Translations under genes and position numbers: made by a program
In this document: positions 22,379-36,844 of the stretch, one piece after another
How positions within the stretch are numbered: position 1 is the first letter of the stretch
Layout: the number at the start of each line of letters is the position of its first letter
Source of the DNA: Ypsolopha sequella
Taxonomy: Eukaryota > Arthropoda > Insecta > Lepidoptera > Ypsolophidae
Assembly (NCBI GenBank): GCA_934047225.1
Contig: CAKOHE010000091.1
Coordinates: 612,001-676,000, forward strand
Reading direction: 5' to 3'
Length of the DNA stretch: 64,000 nucleotides
Notes under the pieces: generated by a model
The model's database searches: none
What the model was told of the DNA's origin: nothing
Seen by the model: the letters and a program-made list of their open reading frames with translations, nothing else

Positions 22379-25300
22379 AATTAGCATTTTAAGGCGATAT
22401 GCGAAAAAAATACAGGTGTTTCTTTTCTGTGTATTTAATGAAATACACGGAAAATTATAATCAGGTTTTGGTATATGCATTTGGACTATATAATCTTCAT
22501 TTTGGAAAACATGTTTGGATAAACTTTCCTCGATAGAAATAATTGTTGAAATGAGGTCTTCTAACATACTTTTTCTCCTCGTGTAGAGGAGGTAGGCTAT
22601 TTTTTTTTCTCAAGATTATATTTTACCTCTTTGTGGGCTTGATTAATACGTATACCCATGCCAAATAAGTCTTTGCGCTTAGCCGCGGACCAGTGGCGTG
22701 CACAGAGTTTTTACACAGGGTAGACATAAAAACCGGTCAATTGCGAGTCAGACTCGCGTACCTAAGGTTCCGTATCGTGGATGAAAAATTTAATTTTGTT
22801 TTCGTGAATATCTAAACCGCTATATTATTCCTGTAATCTTTACGTGAGCACATAATTACCATGATTTTTTTTTTTTTTTCGGTCATCCAATTTCAGAGAT
22901 AAGTTGAGGGACATCAATTTTTTTTGTAGTTTTTCGAGGATTTCCAAAAATAGACGCAAGTAAATATAGCTAAGCTGTATATTTTTATGCGCATCTGTAA
23001 CCGGCATCGTTCCAAACAGTTTGGTTATTTGAAAATAACAAGCAGAAGAAACAAAACAATCGATTAGTATGTTTACAACCCGTCAGCCAGTTAAATGTTT
23101 CATATTGTTTTGGATTGAATTTTCTAGTTGCTTTACCTCTTATTTGAACTTATTCTGTTTCCGGTACGAAGCGGCCTTTTTCGATTAGGTACTTCTTTTT
23201 TTTTTCAGCAAAACACAGTTTTGAAAACGTACCATTTCTTCATTTTTGCACACACACATTCCCAGCACAACTTTCACAGTAGTTACTACTACCACTAGCC
23301 ATTTTTTGCAATTTTTAGACTCAATTTTATTTTATTTATACTGCTTGTCATCAATTTGCGTAACGAACGAACGAAAAACAATAAACAATAATGGATGGCG
23401 CCGGCCTTCGGGCTTCGTAAGACTTCGGTAATTTTCGGTGAATGTCGTAAAACTAAAAAGCCGTCGGCTTTTTGCAGAGTTTTCGCCTACATCTCGCACG
23501 CAAACAAGCAAAAGCTTTTGCATTTGTGTGCCATGTACTTACAGTAACGCACACAACAAAGATACTGTTGGAATAATGACCCACACATATAAACCGGCAG
23601 CCACCATTCCGCGATGGCTGGTCCGAAATTGAATTACAATGGATCATAACATAAGCCATTCACTTCATACTTTTGTAATCGATTTTAGCGATGTAATTCT
23701 ATTTCGGAATGCTCGAGCATAGGTACTTTATCTATGGCTCGAGTGAGCGAGCGACTCGCAGCTGTGAACTGAGACTCGCAGTTCCCGCTAATGACAATAG
23801 ATGGCGGTCGGTGTCGCTACACTAGCAGATTTTTTTTTTTACGATATGCGTAAAAATGCGTAAATGATGCGTATTTGTCAGGGTAGACAGTGTCTTTTTG
23901 TCTGTATGGACCGCACGCCACTGCCGCGGACAGACAGACGGACAGCGAAAATATAAGGGTTCCTTGTTGACTACAGAAGCCTAAAAAGCGAGAGACACCG
24001 CTCAGGCTATTCAGAAAAGGGCAAGCCCCTTAAATATTTTAAACCGGATTTATCTCACTTTTTATCTGCAAGGAGGCACAGGTCGAACTTCAGCTCGCTA
24101 TCATCTGGACTCTTCTGCAGTACAGGCGCGTGCGGTGTTCAGTCGTGTACTACCAGAAGGCCGACTCGACGACGGAGCGAAAACAGACGCACACATGCAT
24201 AGACGCGTATTGGCATTTACCCGAGTATCTGGGCATATTTTTTTAAAAGTGTACCTACGGTTTTTGGGGTGTCCGTCAACTTTCAGATTTTTTTCTCCAC
24301 ATAAAATTAATTCTTGTTCAAGCGTATTTATTTTTATAAGCATGAAACATTATTAGACGTCACTTTGGCTATTTTTATTTTTATAGTTTATCAATATTAA
24401 CATATATTGTACCTTAAGCAATACAAAATAACACCGAGTTTTGCCATGTCCCCTCGACATTTTCTGATACAAATTTGTAAACAAAATTGCAACCACTTTA
24501 CGTAGATTTATGTTGTCTATATCTTCAAATACGAGTAGCTAGTAAATTCTCCATTTATAAATTTCGATGGGCTTTCAGGTGATCCAGCGAGTTATATTTA
24601 TATTGATTTATAAACTGCGGTCCTAAAATTTGACCAGGGTGGAACTTTCCACTGACTTACGGCCTTTTTTGATATAAAATATATAAAAATCGCACAAAAA
24701 AGTAAGCTTTTTTCATATGGCATCACTAAGGAGCATGTTAAGCCTCTCCGCAATGTTGCAAACGTCATCAGTCGCTCGGCAGACGTCGCCGAAGTTTGAA
24801 AAAAAAAAGTGAGTGAAAATAACTTCCGCTGACGATCGGGGATTCTAAGGTAATTTCTTCCCAATTTTTCACTCAAATTGTGTTTTCTTCAAAACTTGAG
24901 TTTACCTTCTCATGGTATGTGGCATTATTTTAACGATTTACTCATCAAAATTCAGAATTAAATGACAAAAACTATTTGTATTCGGGATTTCGTAACGTTC
25001 CGCTGACCACCATTTTGAAAATTTTAGTCAGTGGATAGAATTGTTAGTCAGCGGAATGCATAAAACCACATGCATATTGCAAATATTTAGTTTTTAAACA
25101 TTATATGATTTTGGTGCAAATTAAATATGATTTAGGTAGGAAGAGGTAATATTTATTTGTTTGTTTGTTGTATGTAAAAGGAAATTTTCACTTGGACATA
25201 AGCTATAATATGTTCCCTGGGAACAGGCAGTTCCCTAAGGACATAGTCATGAATAAAACTTGAACCGAGTTTATTTCTTTGACATATTTACCATATATGA

Positions 25301-27537
25301 TTACTTAATACGCTTCAACATATCTGATGGCAAGGACTTAAACCGGCTCCTTGCCAATACCGGCCTACCGAGAAGCCATGGACCTCCAAAAAAATAAAAT
25401 TGTTTCGCTGTTTTAATGGTTAGATTTTCACTTGGTTGTAGGCTATAATTTCTTTCCTGTAAACAGGTAGTTCTCTAGATAATACTGCATATTTTGAGTA
25501 TCCCGCAGTGCAATTATTGTATATGAATCATCAGAAAAGTATTTAATTTGTTTTAATTCGGATCATTAAGTTTGACAATAGGTAACCAAGTCAGTAATAC
25601 TCAAATAAAAACTTCAACTAACAAAAGTTATATTTAAATAAAAATTGGTTAATGTTTTGAAAGTTTATCATAGTTCGCCGATAGTGATTGGTCCCTTACA
25701 TATCCACTTAGTAACTTAAATCTTCCACTGACTTACTGTCCTCTCCGAAAATAAACAGTAAATTTAGTATATTTAATTTTCATGTAATGTAATGATGCTT
25801 TGTTTTGTATCGTAAATAGATAATTTTATGTTTATTCTGTATATATATAATAGAATACCAAGTGGATTCTAATTTATAAGTTAAAAAGAAAACTGAGTAC
25901 TTGAATTTTCCAAACGTTAGTCATAGGACACCACTCTATTTTTGCTCTACGACGCTCCTAAGTTTAATTCACAGATAACGGACCACAGATAGGAATGGAC
26001 CATTAATCAACAATAATATTGACAATAATCAACATTTCGGGTGATTCCATTCGGTCAGTATGGCAAGCAATCAGTATTTCTACTTCTTGGTAGAATAACG
26101 ACCATGTTGTAAATTATTTTATTTTAATATTTTGGTTTTTTCCCCGGGGTTTTACTAACTGGCACATTGTTTTTGGACAACCTACTGATAAAATTCTTCA
26201 AGAAAGAGTACCAGAACTGATCATTATCAAAATTAAATAATTTTATCTGTCACGTTCATAGTTATTTTAGTTATGTAGGTTATTTTTAAGATTATTGTCC
26301 TGGCAAAACTTAACAACTTTGACAGACGCCACGAGATGATAAATTATTTTCTTTTCTTTGAAATTTTCGATATGAGCATGGTATAATAAAACAAGGTATG
26401 TTCCTTGGTGATGTGTGGAGGTTTTGTGTTCCAAAATGGGGGAACTTGAGTACGTCATCACGCTATCGACGGTTCTCAAACTTTAAAAGTCGGGAATCGT
26501 GGAAATTTTTATGTCCTTAGAAATAAATTACTAGGAATGCATGTGGATTTTAACTTTTCAGCTGCAGAGGGATGGGTGTGGCGGCTAAAGTGGGAATTAT
26601 TCAATAAAATGTCCCTTAATGGCTTTATGTAGTCAGAAGTCGCAAAATGAATTGAACACACTCTCGCTGTGAAAGAAAATACTAGTGAAAATTCGCCATT
26701 CAAAGTAATAAAGCGTATGGAAAACACCACACTAACTTCTGCACGTAACGAAATTTAACGTGATCTTCGAGCTTCATATACTTTTCTTAGAATAAATACC
26801 ACACATAGACCAAAATAATTACTACGAAAAAAAATGCAGGAAAAAAAATACATGAACGTGAGAGAGCACGGAATTGATAAATTCATGAGGAATTTTTTAT
26901 TATTAAAATAATCTGGTCTTTTGCCTAGAAACATCCCCAAAAAATTTTAATTATTCATGTAATTTTTTCGAAGGATATCCAAAAAGTGAGGTCGACCAAA
27001 AAAAAAAAAATGTTACATGTCGAAAAATAATGTGGGAAAGAAACCATTATTTATTAATGCGTAAAAAAAATGTGATACCGTATGCCAATCTTACGTCTCG
27101 GTTAAAAAAAATAGTTGCAACTCGAAAGGAGCGATTAAACGCATAATAAATAGAAACGCAGGCATGAAATATCATGAATAAGAAAAAAACACATTATATT
27201 TTTTTACATTCTTATCGCCATATCTGTTTTCCCTTCTTAGATTTTTTTGGTGTCGTGCTAAAAGTTACTACTGCTGATAAGATCTATGGATTGGCATAGG
27301 TTTCATTCGTGGATAAAAGGTTTTCAAATTTTGGACCAAACGCCAAGGGAAGAGTTGCATCATCCTTTCAATATTGTACAATTACAGCGGATTTGCTCGT
27401 GGAAACTCGCAAAATAGAACATTTTTTCACAAATATGAGATCTAGATACATAACAGATTGATTTTTCGTGCCCCGAAATACCTTCTATGTACTGTAAATA
27501 TTGTAAAAATCCTTGTAGACGTGTTATAGGAAACGAT
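21682..27537 (+). repeat. Copy 1 of a 5856-bp apparently identical direct duplication
   Basis: Position x here equals x+6056 in 27738-33593. The match starts inside the minisatellite at a unit with an unusual T ('gggggtcacacc') and ends exactly at the N gap ('aggaaacgat'). Long stretches compared are identical, including poly-A/T runs. Apart from the minisatellite I see no gene: it holds a 'gtgcgagtcaga' repeat at 22735 and two diverged copies of 'ttttcacttgg...ggctataat' (about 25187 and 25427). Confidence 0.9.
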
Positions 27538-27737
27538 NNNNNNNNNNNNNNNNNNNNNNNNNNNNNNNNNNNNNNNNNNNNNNNNNNNNNNNNNNNNNNN
27601 NNNNNNNNNNNNNNNNNNNNNNNNNNNNNNNNNNNNNNNNNNNNNNNNNNNNNNNNNNNNNNNNNNNNNNNNNNNNNNNNNNNNNNNNNNNNNNNNNNNN
27701 NNNNNNNNNNNNNNNNNNNNNNNNNNNNNNNNNNNNN
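27538..27737. other. Assembly gap, 200 N
   Basis: Exactly 200 consecutive N, a typical placeholder size. The flanks are the end and start of the duplicated 5856-bp segment. Confidence 1.
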
Positions 27738-28434
27738 TCACACCTGACTCTAACAAAAACAATCATTTAGCTGGCAGGGGGGGCACACCTGACTCTAACA
27801 AAAACAATCATTTAGCTGGCAGGGGGGGGCACACCTGACTCTAACAAAAACAATCGTTTAGCTGGCAGGGGGGCACACCTGACTCTAACAAAAACAATAA
27901 TTTAGCTGGCAGGGGGGGGCACACCTGACTCTAACAAAAACAATAATTTAGCTGGCAGGGGGGGCACACCTGACTCTAACAAAAACAATCATTTAGCTGG
28001 CAGGGGGGGGCACACCTGACTCTAACAAAAACAATCGTTTAGCTGGCAGGGGGCGCACACCTGACTCTAACAAAAACAATAATTTAGCTGGCAGGGGGGG
28101 CACACCTGACTCTAACAAAAACAATCATTTAGCTGGCAGGCGGGGGCACACCTGACTCTAACAAAAACAATCATTTAGCTGGCAGGGGGGCACACCTGAC
28201 TCTAACAAAAACAATAATTTAGCTGGCAGGGGGGGGGCACACCTGACTCTAACAAAAACAATCGTTTAGCTGGCAGGGGGGCACACTGACTCTAACAAAA
28301 ACAATCGTTTAGCTGGCAGGGGGCGCACACCTGACTCTAACAAAAACAATCGTTTAACTGGCAGGGGGGACACACCTGACTCTAACAAAAACAATCGTTT
28401 AGCTGGCAGGGGGGACACACCTGACTCTAACAAA
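27738..28434 (+). repeat. G-rich 45-bp minisatellite, second (partial) array
   Basis: About 15 units of the same 45-bp repeat, matching the last half of the first array unit for unit. Confidence 0.95.
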
Positions 28435-31400
28435 AATTAGCATTTTAAGGCGATATGCGAAAAAAATACAGGTGTTTCTTTTCTGTGTATTTAATGAAAT
28501 ACACGGAAAATTATAATCAGGTTTTGGTATATGCATTTGGACTATATAATCTTCATTTTGGAAAACATGTTTGGATAAACTTTCCTCGATAGAAATAATT
28601 GTTGAAATGAGGTCTTCTAACATACTTTTTCTCCTCGTGTAGAGGAGGTAGGCTATTTTTTTTTCTCAAGATTATATTTTACCTCTTTGTGGGCTTGATT
28701 AATACGTATACCCATGCCAAATAAGTCTTTGCGCTTAGCCGCGGACCAGTGGCGTGCACAGAGTTTTTACACAGGGTAGACATAAAAACCGGTCAATTGC
28801 GAGTCAGACTCGCGTACCTAAGGTTCCGTATCGTGGATGAAAAATTTAATTTTGTTTTCGTGAATATCTAAACCGCTATATTATTCCTGTAATCTTTACG
28901 TGAGCACATAATTACCATGATTTTTTTTTTTTTTTCGGTCATCCAATTTCAGAGATAAGTTGAGGGACATCAATTTTTTTTGTAGTTTTTCGAGGATTTC
29001 CAAAAATAGACGCAAGTAAATATAGCTAAGCTGTATATTTTTATGCGCATCTGTAACCGGCATCGTTCCAAACAGTTTGGTTATTTGAAAATAACAAGCA
29101 GAAGAAACAAAACAATCGATTAGTATGTTTACAACCCGTCAGCCAGTTAAATGTTTCATATTGTTTTGGATTGAATTTTCTAGTTGCTTTACCTCTTATT
29201 TGAACTTATTCTGTTTCCGGTACGAAGCGGCCTTTTTCGATTAGGTACTTCTTTTTTTTTTCAGCAAAACACAGTTTTGAAAACGTACCATTTCTTCATT
29301 TTTGCACACACACATTCCCAGCACAACTTTCACAGTAGTTACTACTACCACTAGCCATTTTTTGCAATTTTTAGACTCAATTTTATTTTATTTATACTGC
29401 TTGTCATCAATTTGCGTAACGAACGAACGAAAAACAATAAACAATAATGGATGGCGCCGGCCTTCGGGCTTCGTAAGACTTCGGTAATTTTCGGTGAATG
29501 TCGTAAAACTAAAAAGCCGTCGGCTTTTTGCAGAGTTTTCGCCTACATCTCGCACGCAAACAAGCAAAAGCTTTTGCATTTGTGTGCCATGTACTTACAG
29601 TAACGCACACAACAAAGATACTGTTGGAATAATGACCCACACATATAAACCGGCAGCCACCATTCCGCGATGGCTGGTCCGAAATTGAATTACAATGGAT
29701 CATAACATAAGCCATTCACTTCATACTTTTGTAATCGATTTTAGCGATGTAATTCTATTTCGGAATGCTCGAGCATAGGTACTTTATCTATGGCTCGAGT
29801 GAGCGAGCGACTCGCAGCTGTGAACTGAGACTCGCAGTTCCCGCTAATGACAATAGATGGCGGTCGGTGTCGCTACACTAGCAGATTTTTTTTTTTACGA
29901 TATGCGTAAAAATGCGTAAATGATGCGTATTTGTCAGGGTAGACAGTGTCTTTTTGTCTGTATGGACCGCACGCCACTGCCGCGGACAGACAGACGGACA
30001 GCGAAAATATAAGGGTTCCTTGTTGACTACAGAAGCCTAAAAAGCGAGAGACACCGCTCAGGCTATTCAGAAAAGGGCAAGCCCCTTAAATATTTTAAAC
30101 CGGATTTATCTCACTTTTTATCTGCAAGGAGGCACAGGTCGAACTTCAGCTCGCTATCATCTGGACTCTTCTGCAGTACAGGCGCGTGCGGTGTTCAGTC
30201 GTGTACTACCAGAAGGCCGACTCGACGACGGAGCGAAAACAGACGCACACATGCATAGACGCGTATTGGCATTTACCCGAGTATCTGGGCATATTTTTTT
30301 AAAAGTGTACCTACGGTTTTTGGGGTGTCCGTCAACTTTCAGATTTTTTTCTCCACATAAAATTAATTCTTGTTCAAGCGTATTTATTTTTATAAGCATG
30401 AAACATTATTAGACGTCACTTTGGCTATTTTTATTTTTATAGTTTATCAATATTAACATATATTGTACCTTAAGCAATACAAAATAACACCGAGTTTTGC
30501 CATGTCCCCTCGACATTTTCTGATACAAATTTGTAAACAAAATTGCAACCACTTTACGTAGATTTATGTTGTCTATATCTTCAAATACGAGTAGCTAGTA
30601 AATTCTCCATTTATAAATTTCGATGGGCTTTCAGGTGATCCAGCGAGTTATATTTATATTGATTTATAAACTGCGGTCCTAAAATTTGACCAGGGTGGAA
30701 CTTTCCACTGACTTACGGCCTTTTTTGATATAAAATATATAAAAATCGCACAAAAAAGTAAGCTTTTTTCATATGGCATCACTAAGGAGCATGTTAAGCC
30801 TCTCCGCAATGTTGCAAACGTCATCAGTCGCTCGGCAGACGTCGCCGAAGTTTGAAAAAAAAAAGTGAGTGAAAATAACTTCCGCTGACGATCGGGGATT
30901 CTAAGGTAATTTCTTCCCAATTTTTCACTCAAATTGTGTTTTCTTCAAAACTTGAGTTTACCTTCTCATGGTATGTGGCATTATTTTAACGATTTACTCA
31001 TCAAAATTCAGAATTAAATGACAAAAACTATTTGTATTCGGGATTTCGTAACGTTCCGCTGACCACCATTTTGAAAATTTTAGTCAGTGGATAGAATTGT
31101 TAGTCAGCGGAATGCATAAAACCACATGCATATTGCAAATATTTAGTTTTTAAACATTATATGATTTTGGTGCAAATTAAATATGATTTAGGTAGGAAGA
31201 GGTAATATTTATTTGTTTGTTTGTTGTATGTAAAAGGAAATTTTCACTTGGACATAAGCTATAATATGTTCCCTGGGAACAGGCAGTTCCCTAAGGACAT
31301 AGTCATGAATAAAACTTGAACCGAGTTTATTTCTTTGACATATTTACCATATATGATTACTTAATACGCTTCAACATATCTGATGGCAAGGACTTAAACC

Positions 31401-33593
31401 GGCTCCTTGCCAATACCGGCCTACCGAGAAGCCATGGACCTCCAAAAAAATAAAATTGTTTCGCTGTTTTAATGGTTAGATTTTCACTTGGTTGTAGGCT
31501 ATAATTTCTTTCCTGTAAACAGGTAGTTCTCTAGATAATACTGCATATTTTGAGTATCCCGCAGTGCAATTATTGTATATGAATCATCAGAAAAGTATTT
31601 AATTTGTTTTAATTCGGATCATTAAGTTTGACAATAGGTAACCAAGTCAGTAATACTCAAATAAAAACTTCAACTAACAAAAGTTATATTTAAATAAAAA
31701 TTGGTTAATGTTTTGAAAGTTTATCATAGTTCGCCGATAGTGATTGGTCCCTTACATATCCACTTAGTAACTTAAATCTTCCACTGACTTACTGTCCTCT
31801 CCGAAAATAAACAGTAAATTTAGTATATTTAATTTTCATGTAATGTAATGATGCTTTGTTTTGTATCGTAAATAGATAATTTTATGTTTATTCTGTATAT
31901 ATATAATAGAATACCAAGTGGATTCTAATTTATAAGTTAAAAAGAAAACTGAGTACTTGAATTTTCCAAACGTTAGTCATAGGACACCACTCTATTTTTG
32001 CTCTACGACGCTCCTAAGTTTAATTCACAGATAACGGACCACAGATAGGAATGGACCATTAATCAACAATAATATTGACAATAATCAACATTTCGGGTGA
32101 TTCCATTCGGTCAGTATGGCAAGCAATCAGTATTTCTACTTCTTGGTAGAATAACGACCATGTTGTAAATTATTTTATTTTAATATTTTGGTTTTTTCCC
32201 CGGGGTTTTACTAACTGGCACATTGTTTTTGGACAACCTACTGATAAAATTCTTCAAGAAAGAGTACCAGAACTGATCATTATCAAAATTAAATAATTTT
32301 ATCTGTCACGTTCATAGTTATTTTAGTTATGTAGGTTATTTTTAAGATTATTGTCCTGGCAAAACTTAACAACTTTGACAGACGCCACGAGATGATAAAT
32401 TATTTTCTTTTCTTTGAAATTTTCGATATGAGCATGGTATAATAAAACAAGGTATGTTCCTTGGTGATGTGTGGAGGTTTTGTGTTCCAAAATGGGGGAA
32501 CTTGAGTACGTCATCACGCTATCGACGGTTCTCAAACTTTAAAAGTCGGGAATCGTGGAAATTTTTATGTCCTTAGAAATAAATTACTAGGAATGCATGT
32601 GGATTTTAACTTTTCAGCTGCAGAGGGATGGGTGTGGCGGCTAAAGTGGGAATTATTCAATAAAATGTCCCTTAATGGCTTTATGTAGTCAGAAGTCGCA
32701 AAATGAATTGAACACACTCTCGCTGTGAAAGAAAATACTAGTGAAAATTCGCCATTCAAAGTAATAAAGCGTATGGAAAACACCACACTAACTTCTGCAC
32801 GTAACGAAATTTAACGTGATCTTCGAGCTTCATATACTTTTCTTAGAATAAATACCACACATAGACCAAAATAATTACTACGAAAAAAAATGCAGGAAAA
32901 AAAATACATGAACGTGAGAGAGCACGGAATTGATAAATTCATGAGGAATTTTTTATTATTAAAATAATCTGGTCTTTTGCCTAGAAACATCCCCAAAAAA
33001 TTTTAATTATTCATGTAATTTTTTCGAAGGATATCCAAAAAGTGAGGTCGACCAAAAAAAAAAAAATGTTACATGTCGAAAAATAATGTGGGAAAGAAAC
33101 CATTATTTATTAATGCGTAAAAAAAATGTGATACCGTATGCCAATCTTACGTCTCGGTTAAAAAAAATAGTTGCAACTCGAAAGGAGCGATTAAACGCAT
33201 AATAAATAGAAACGCAGGCATGAAATATCATGAATAAGAAAAAAACACATTATATTTTTTTACATTCTTATCGCCATATCTGTTTTCCCTTCTTAGATTT
33301 TTTTGGTGTCGTGCTAAAAGTTACTACTGCTGATAAGATCTATGGATTGGCATAGGTTTCATTCGTGGATAAAAGGTTTTCAAATTTTGGACCAAACGCC
33401 AAGGGAAGAGTTGCATCATCCTTTCAATATTGTACAATTACAGCGGATTTGCTCGTGGAAACTCGCAAAATAGAACATTTTTTCACAAATATGAGATCTA
33501 GATACATAACAGATTGATTTTTCGTGCCCCGAAATACCTTCTATGTACTGTAAATATTGTAAAAATCCTTGTAGACGTGTTATAGGAAACGAT
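27738..33593 (+). repeat. Copy 2 of the 5856-bp duplication
   Basis: It begins mid-minisatellite and ends at 'aggaaacgat', after which unique sequence ('gtaagtatat') continues. The absence of divergence in non-coding DNA suggests an assembly or haplotype duplication, not an old genomic one. Confidence 0.9.
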
Positions 33594-34411
33594 GTAAGTA
33601 TATATACAATTATATTGGATAAATGGGGTAAGTAGGACTTACAATTTCTGATGCTGGCTTTTGGGCCACAATAGCGAAGCCACTCTTGAGCCATCTATTC
33701 ATTTTTGGGAAAAGTAAAAAGTCTAATTATTCCGCCTTTTTCAGAGCGATTTTTACAATAACGGATCGCACAACTGCCCATTATTGCTTGATGAGATTAT
33801 CAATATCAATCAATTTATCATTTAATAATCAGCTCATCTGCAACTGGGAAACGCGCTTCAACCTTTGGGAATCTCTGTGTAGAGTGAAAACAAACTATTA
33901 AATTCACTCTCGTGCAACAAGGATGACAACAAATGGAAAAAACGCCATTAGATATTGCCAGTATTATACGCTTATTTTTACCCAAACGTTTCACACAACT
34001 TCTGCAAATCTGATCATAAAGATAAGCAAAAAATCAAAATTAAATTTGTTTAAGTTTAATTTCAACAACAAAAATACTCATCAATGTTATGAATAGTATA
34101 AACCTTTTTGTAAACAAAATAACTTAAAACTATTTTCCTTATCATGAAATAATGACATAAAATGGCAAGCACGTAAGATGAAGTCACCAGGGGCTGGTGC
34201 GTTCCAAATATTTAAAAATATCAGTGTCGCCGTACGAGCTGTCGTGTCATTCATTCGCACTCATACAAAATTTTATATGCTATCCTGTTGTCAGGGTTCA
34301 AATTGTAGCAAGCTTATGTTTTGGAATGGAAACCAAAGGAACAGACAGACCATGTTTTATTCGGCCATGGATATGAGTAACAGCAGTAAAAGCTCGAACA
34401 AGAGAAAGACA

Positions 34412-35193
34412 GATGAACATGCTCATGAATTTAGTGCGTGGTAAGTTTTGATCTAGATAAAATCAAAAATACCTTTTTTAAAACCTTCAATGGACTGGAT
34501 GCTAACGTTTATCTGCTTTTCTAGGAAACGGGGTTCATCCTCAAGTGGTGCAGATATGGAGAGACCTCGCCCTTCAAAATACGTTGGGACGTGCCAGAGA
34601 TATAACATATAATGTACTCTTTGGATATGACGGAGCAAGCAAGTATGTATCTTTGTTTTTTTCCTTTCAAAGCCTAAAACAGAGATACTTTGAAGCCAGA
34701 AATCAACTGACATCACTTAAGATTTTAGATACGCCCAGCATGCCTAAGCCGTGTCAAGATTTATCTCCTATAACTTAATTATATATGGTTACTCGCAACA
34801 AATGCTTTTGATGCAATTTCCACTTCAGCTTAGGGTATTCCTTGCAAAAGTAAGCTCAAGGCTGTGAGCTGAGCAATAACCATCTTAGCCTGTACTTGCT
34901 TACATCCCTGACTAATTTGAAATCACATTTAGTTTCTAAGGGACCGCCCACATAGAGCTGCTTTCTGTTACTGTATTCTTTGTGACGGCTTGGATCTGTA
35001 CATCTACAAAACTATGGCGGTCAAAAAGGTGCATTCTAATTATTCAGTATGCAGAATGTGCTTTGGCCCCAAATAATTTCTTTTAAAATCTCTTAGATAA
35101 TTAAAAATGATATATTTATTTTCAGTCAAGCGCATGGTTCCGAGGCCATTGATGCAAGTGATACATGAAAATGCAAGGTTCCAGTGAAGATGG
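34412..35193 (+). CDS. Unidentified multi-exon candidate gene or gene fragment
   Basis: Three or four small phase-compatible exons can be proposed: one ending 34440 (MNMLMNLVRG, donor G|GTAAGT), 34525-34642 (NGVHPQVVQIWRDLALQNTL, then YNVLFGYDGASK; donor GTATGT), about 34943-35018 (DRPHRAAFCYCILCDGLDLY, then IYKTMAVKK; donor GTGCAT) and from about 35131 (RMVPRPLMQVIHENARFQ, stop). The Cys-rich FCYCILCDG piece looks protein-like, but I do not recognise the family. A competing frame through the first two exons is Ser/Lys-rich. It could equally be a transposon-derived relic. Confidence 0.3.
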
Positions 35194-35556
35194 TCTAAAT
35201 GAATGAATGACCACTTGATCCTAAATGGCATGGCTGATGCAGTTCTGAGCATGGCCGAAAACATTTCCTGGATACTGATGTTATCTATGAGTAGAGATCA
35301 TGAGTGATGACCAAATTTACTCCTAGTCGGTATGGGGCTGGTGCGCCCGAAGATGGCACCCTATAGAAACCATGAGTAACATAAATCTGAGCCCCGATCT
35401 GGACTGCGATGTACTATTTTAACATTTGGTGTTTTAGTGCTATGAATTAAATCTAATTTATAAAATGTTTAATTTATCAAATCCTATTAGTAAAATGAAA
35501 GAGTTTCCATGACTCGGCAACATGATGCTTGCCCTTCAGATTAAGAGTGGATCAAA

Positions 35557-35713
35557 TTCAAATTCAAATAGTTTATTTTGCAAAGTAGATATATATAATA
35601 CACTTTTTACACGTTAAATTTAATCTAATAAAAAGATATGTAATAAAATAATAAATGTATATGGATTAAAGGTTTATTTAATTTATGTAGCAATATATAT
35701 ACGATTAAAATTA
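35557..35713 (-). repeat. 3' part of a short retroelement, also at 60276-60440
   Basis: 'caaattcaaatagtttattt' through 'atgtagcaatatatatacga' matches the insert at 60276-60549. Read on the minus strand it ends '...aataaactatttgaatttga', typical of lepidopteran SINE/LINE tails. Confidence 0.65.
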
Positions 35714-35726
35714 TCTTCTCTCTAAA

Positions 35727-36844
35727 TTGGTTCATCTTTCTAACCTTGTTTCAACAAACAATTATTGGGTACATAAGAGTATTCCTTGTCTTGTCATAAG
35801 TCTTTCTCGGCTTAATGACATTGAAGCTCATTTATTTCAGTCTGATTGTCTTCCTATTTATAAAACTTCGTATAGAGCTATTTGTTTCCCTCCAGAGATT
35901 GTAAACTTAGATATTCACAAAGATACCCCAAATGCCAATGATATATTTAATCAGGTTGTTCATTCTAAGTGGCATGCCTGGAACTAGTTTTTACTGACGC
36001 CTCTAAGCTGGTGGAAGTTGGTTGTGTAGGTTCAGCATTTTTTCATTTGAATACCGGGTTTAAGAGACTTCATAGGTTACCTCCTGAAGCTACGGTTTTC
36101 TCAGGAGAGTGTCTTGCTATCCTGAGTGTGTTAATTCATATTGCTGATAATCTAACTGTCAATTCAGTTATATTTTCTGACAGTTTAAGTGCAATAGAGT
36201 CTATTCGTCAAAATCCCTTTAAGAACTGTGTATGTAATCCTTTATTGTGTAAAATTAAGGAACTACTTTTGTTTTGTTTTAACAATCATACCCAGGTTAC
36301 ATTGGTTTGGATTCCTGGGCATGTTGGTATCGTTGGTAATGAGGAGGCTGACCGGTTAGCTAAGGATGATATTTCAGTGGGGGATGATATCTTTTACCAA
36401 AATTTTTGTCAGGACCTTATGTCCATTCCACCCAAAAAACTTTTGATTGAGTGGCAGGATGAATGGGATTGTTTTAATTATTTTTATTCTCAAATTCAGC
36501 CTCGAATTCCATCCCGTCCATGGTTTTATAAATTTCGTAAATTTGTCAAGCGAGTTACGAGTGTCCTTATTAGAATGAGGCTTGGTCACACGTGCTCTCC
36601 TGTTCGGTTGTTTAGATTCCGGTTAAGGGACTCGCCCCTGTGCGACTGTGGTACTGAGGAGGGATCTTTGGATCATATATTTTTCAGTTGTCCATTAAAC
36701 AACAATTGTGCTCCTATCTATCCTTCTTTATCAGACTATAATATATCCCTTCCTGCCAATATATCATATTTATTGTCTATTCCTAATAAAGAAGTAATTT
36801 TTATCCTTGCCAAGTTTATTCAAATTAATAATATTAAAGTATAA
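35727..36844 (+). pseudogene. Non-LTR retrotransposon RNase H domain and C-terminus
   Basis: The RNase H fold is clear: Asp in FTDASK, Glu in SGECLAI, Asp in FSDSLSAI, and WIPGHVGIVGNEEADRLAK with the His and last Asp. It is followed by a zinc-knuckle-like CDCGTEEGSLDHIFFSC. The frame before it (SKWHAWN) is out of register by one base at about 35983, so the element is broken as well as 5'-truncated: no reverse transcriptase precedes it. An RNase H at the C-terminus points to the I/R1/LOA side of non-LTR elements. The stop is at 36842-36844 and a 3' UTR reaches about 36975. It is not a host RNase H. Confidence 0.85.

Noticed and set aside
24598..24876. Minus-strand 92-codon frame, and a plus frame reading HVKPLRNVANVISRSADVAE
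   Set aside because: Short, no family match I trust, no splice-consistent continuation.
27442..27766. Open frames crossing the N gap
   Set aside because: They consist mostly of unknown residues and have no coding evidence.
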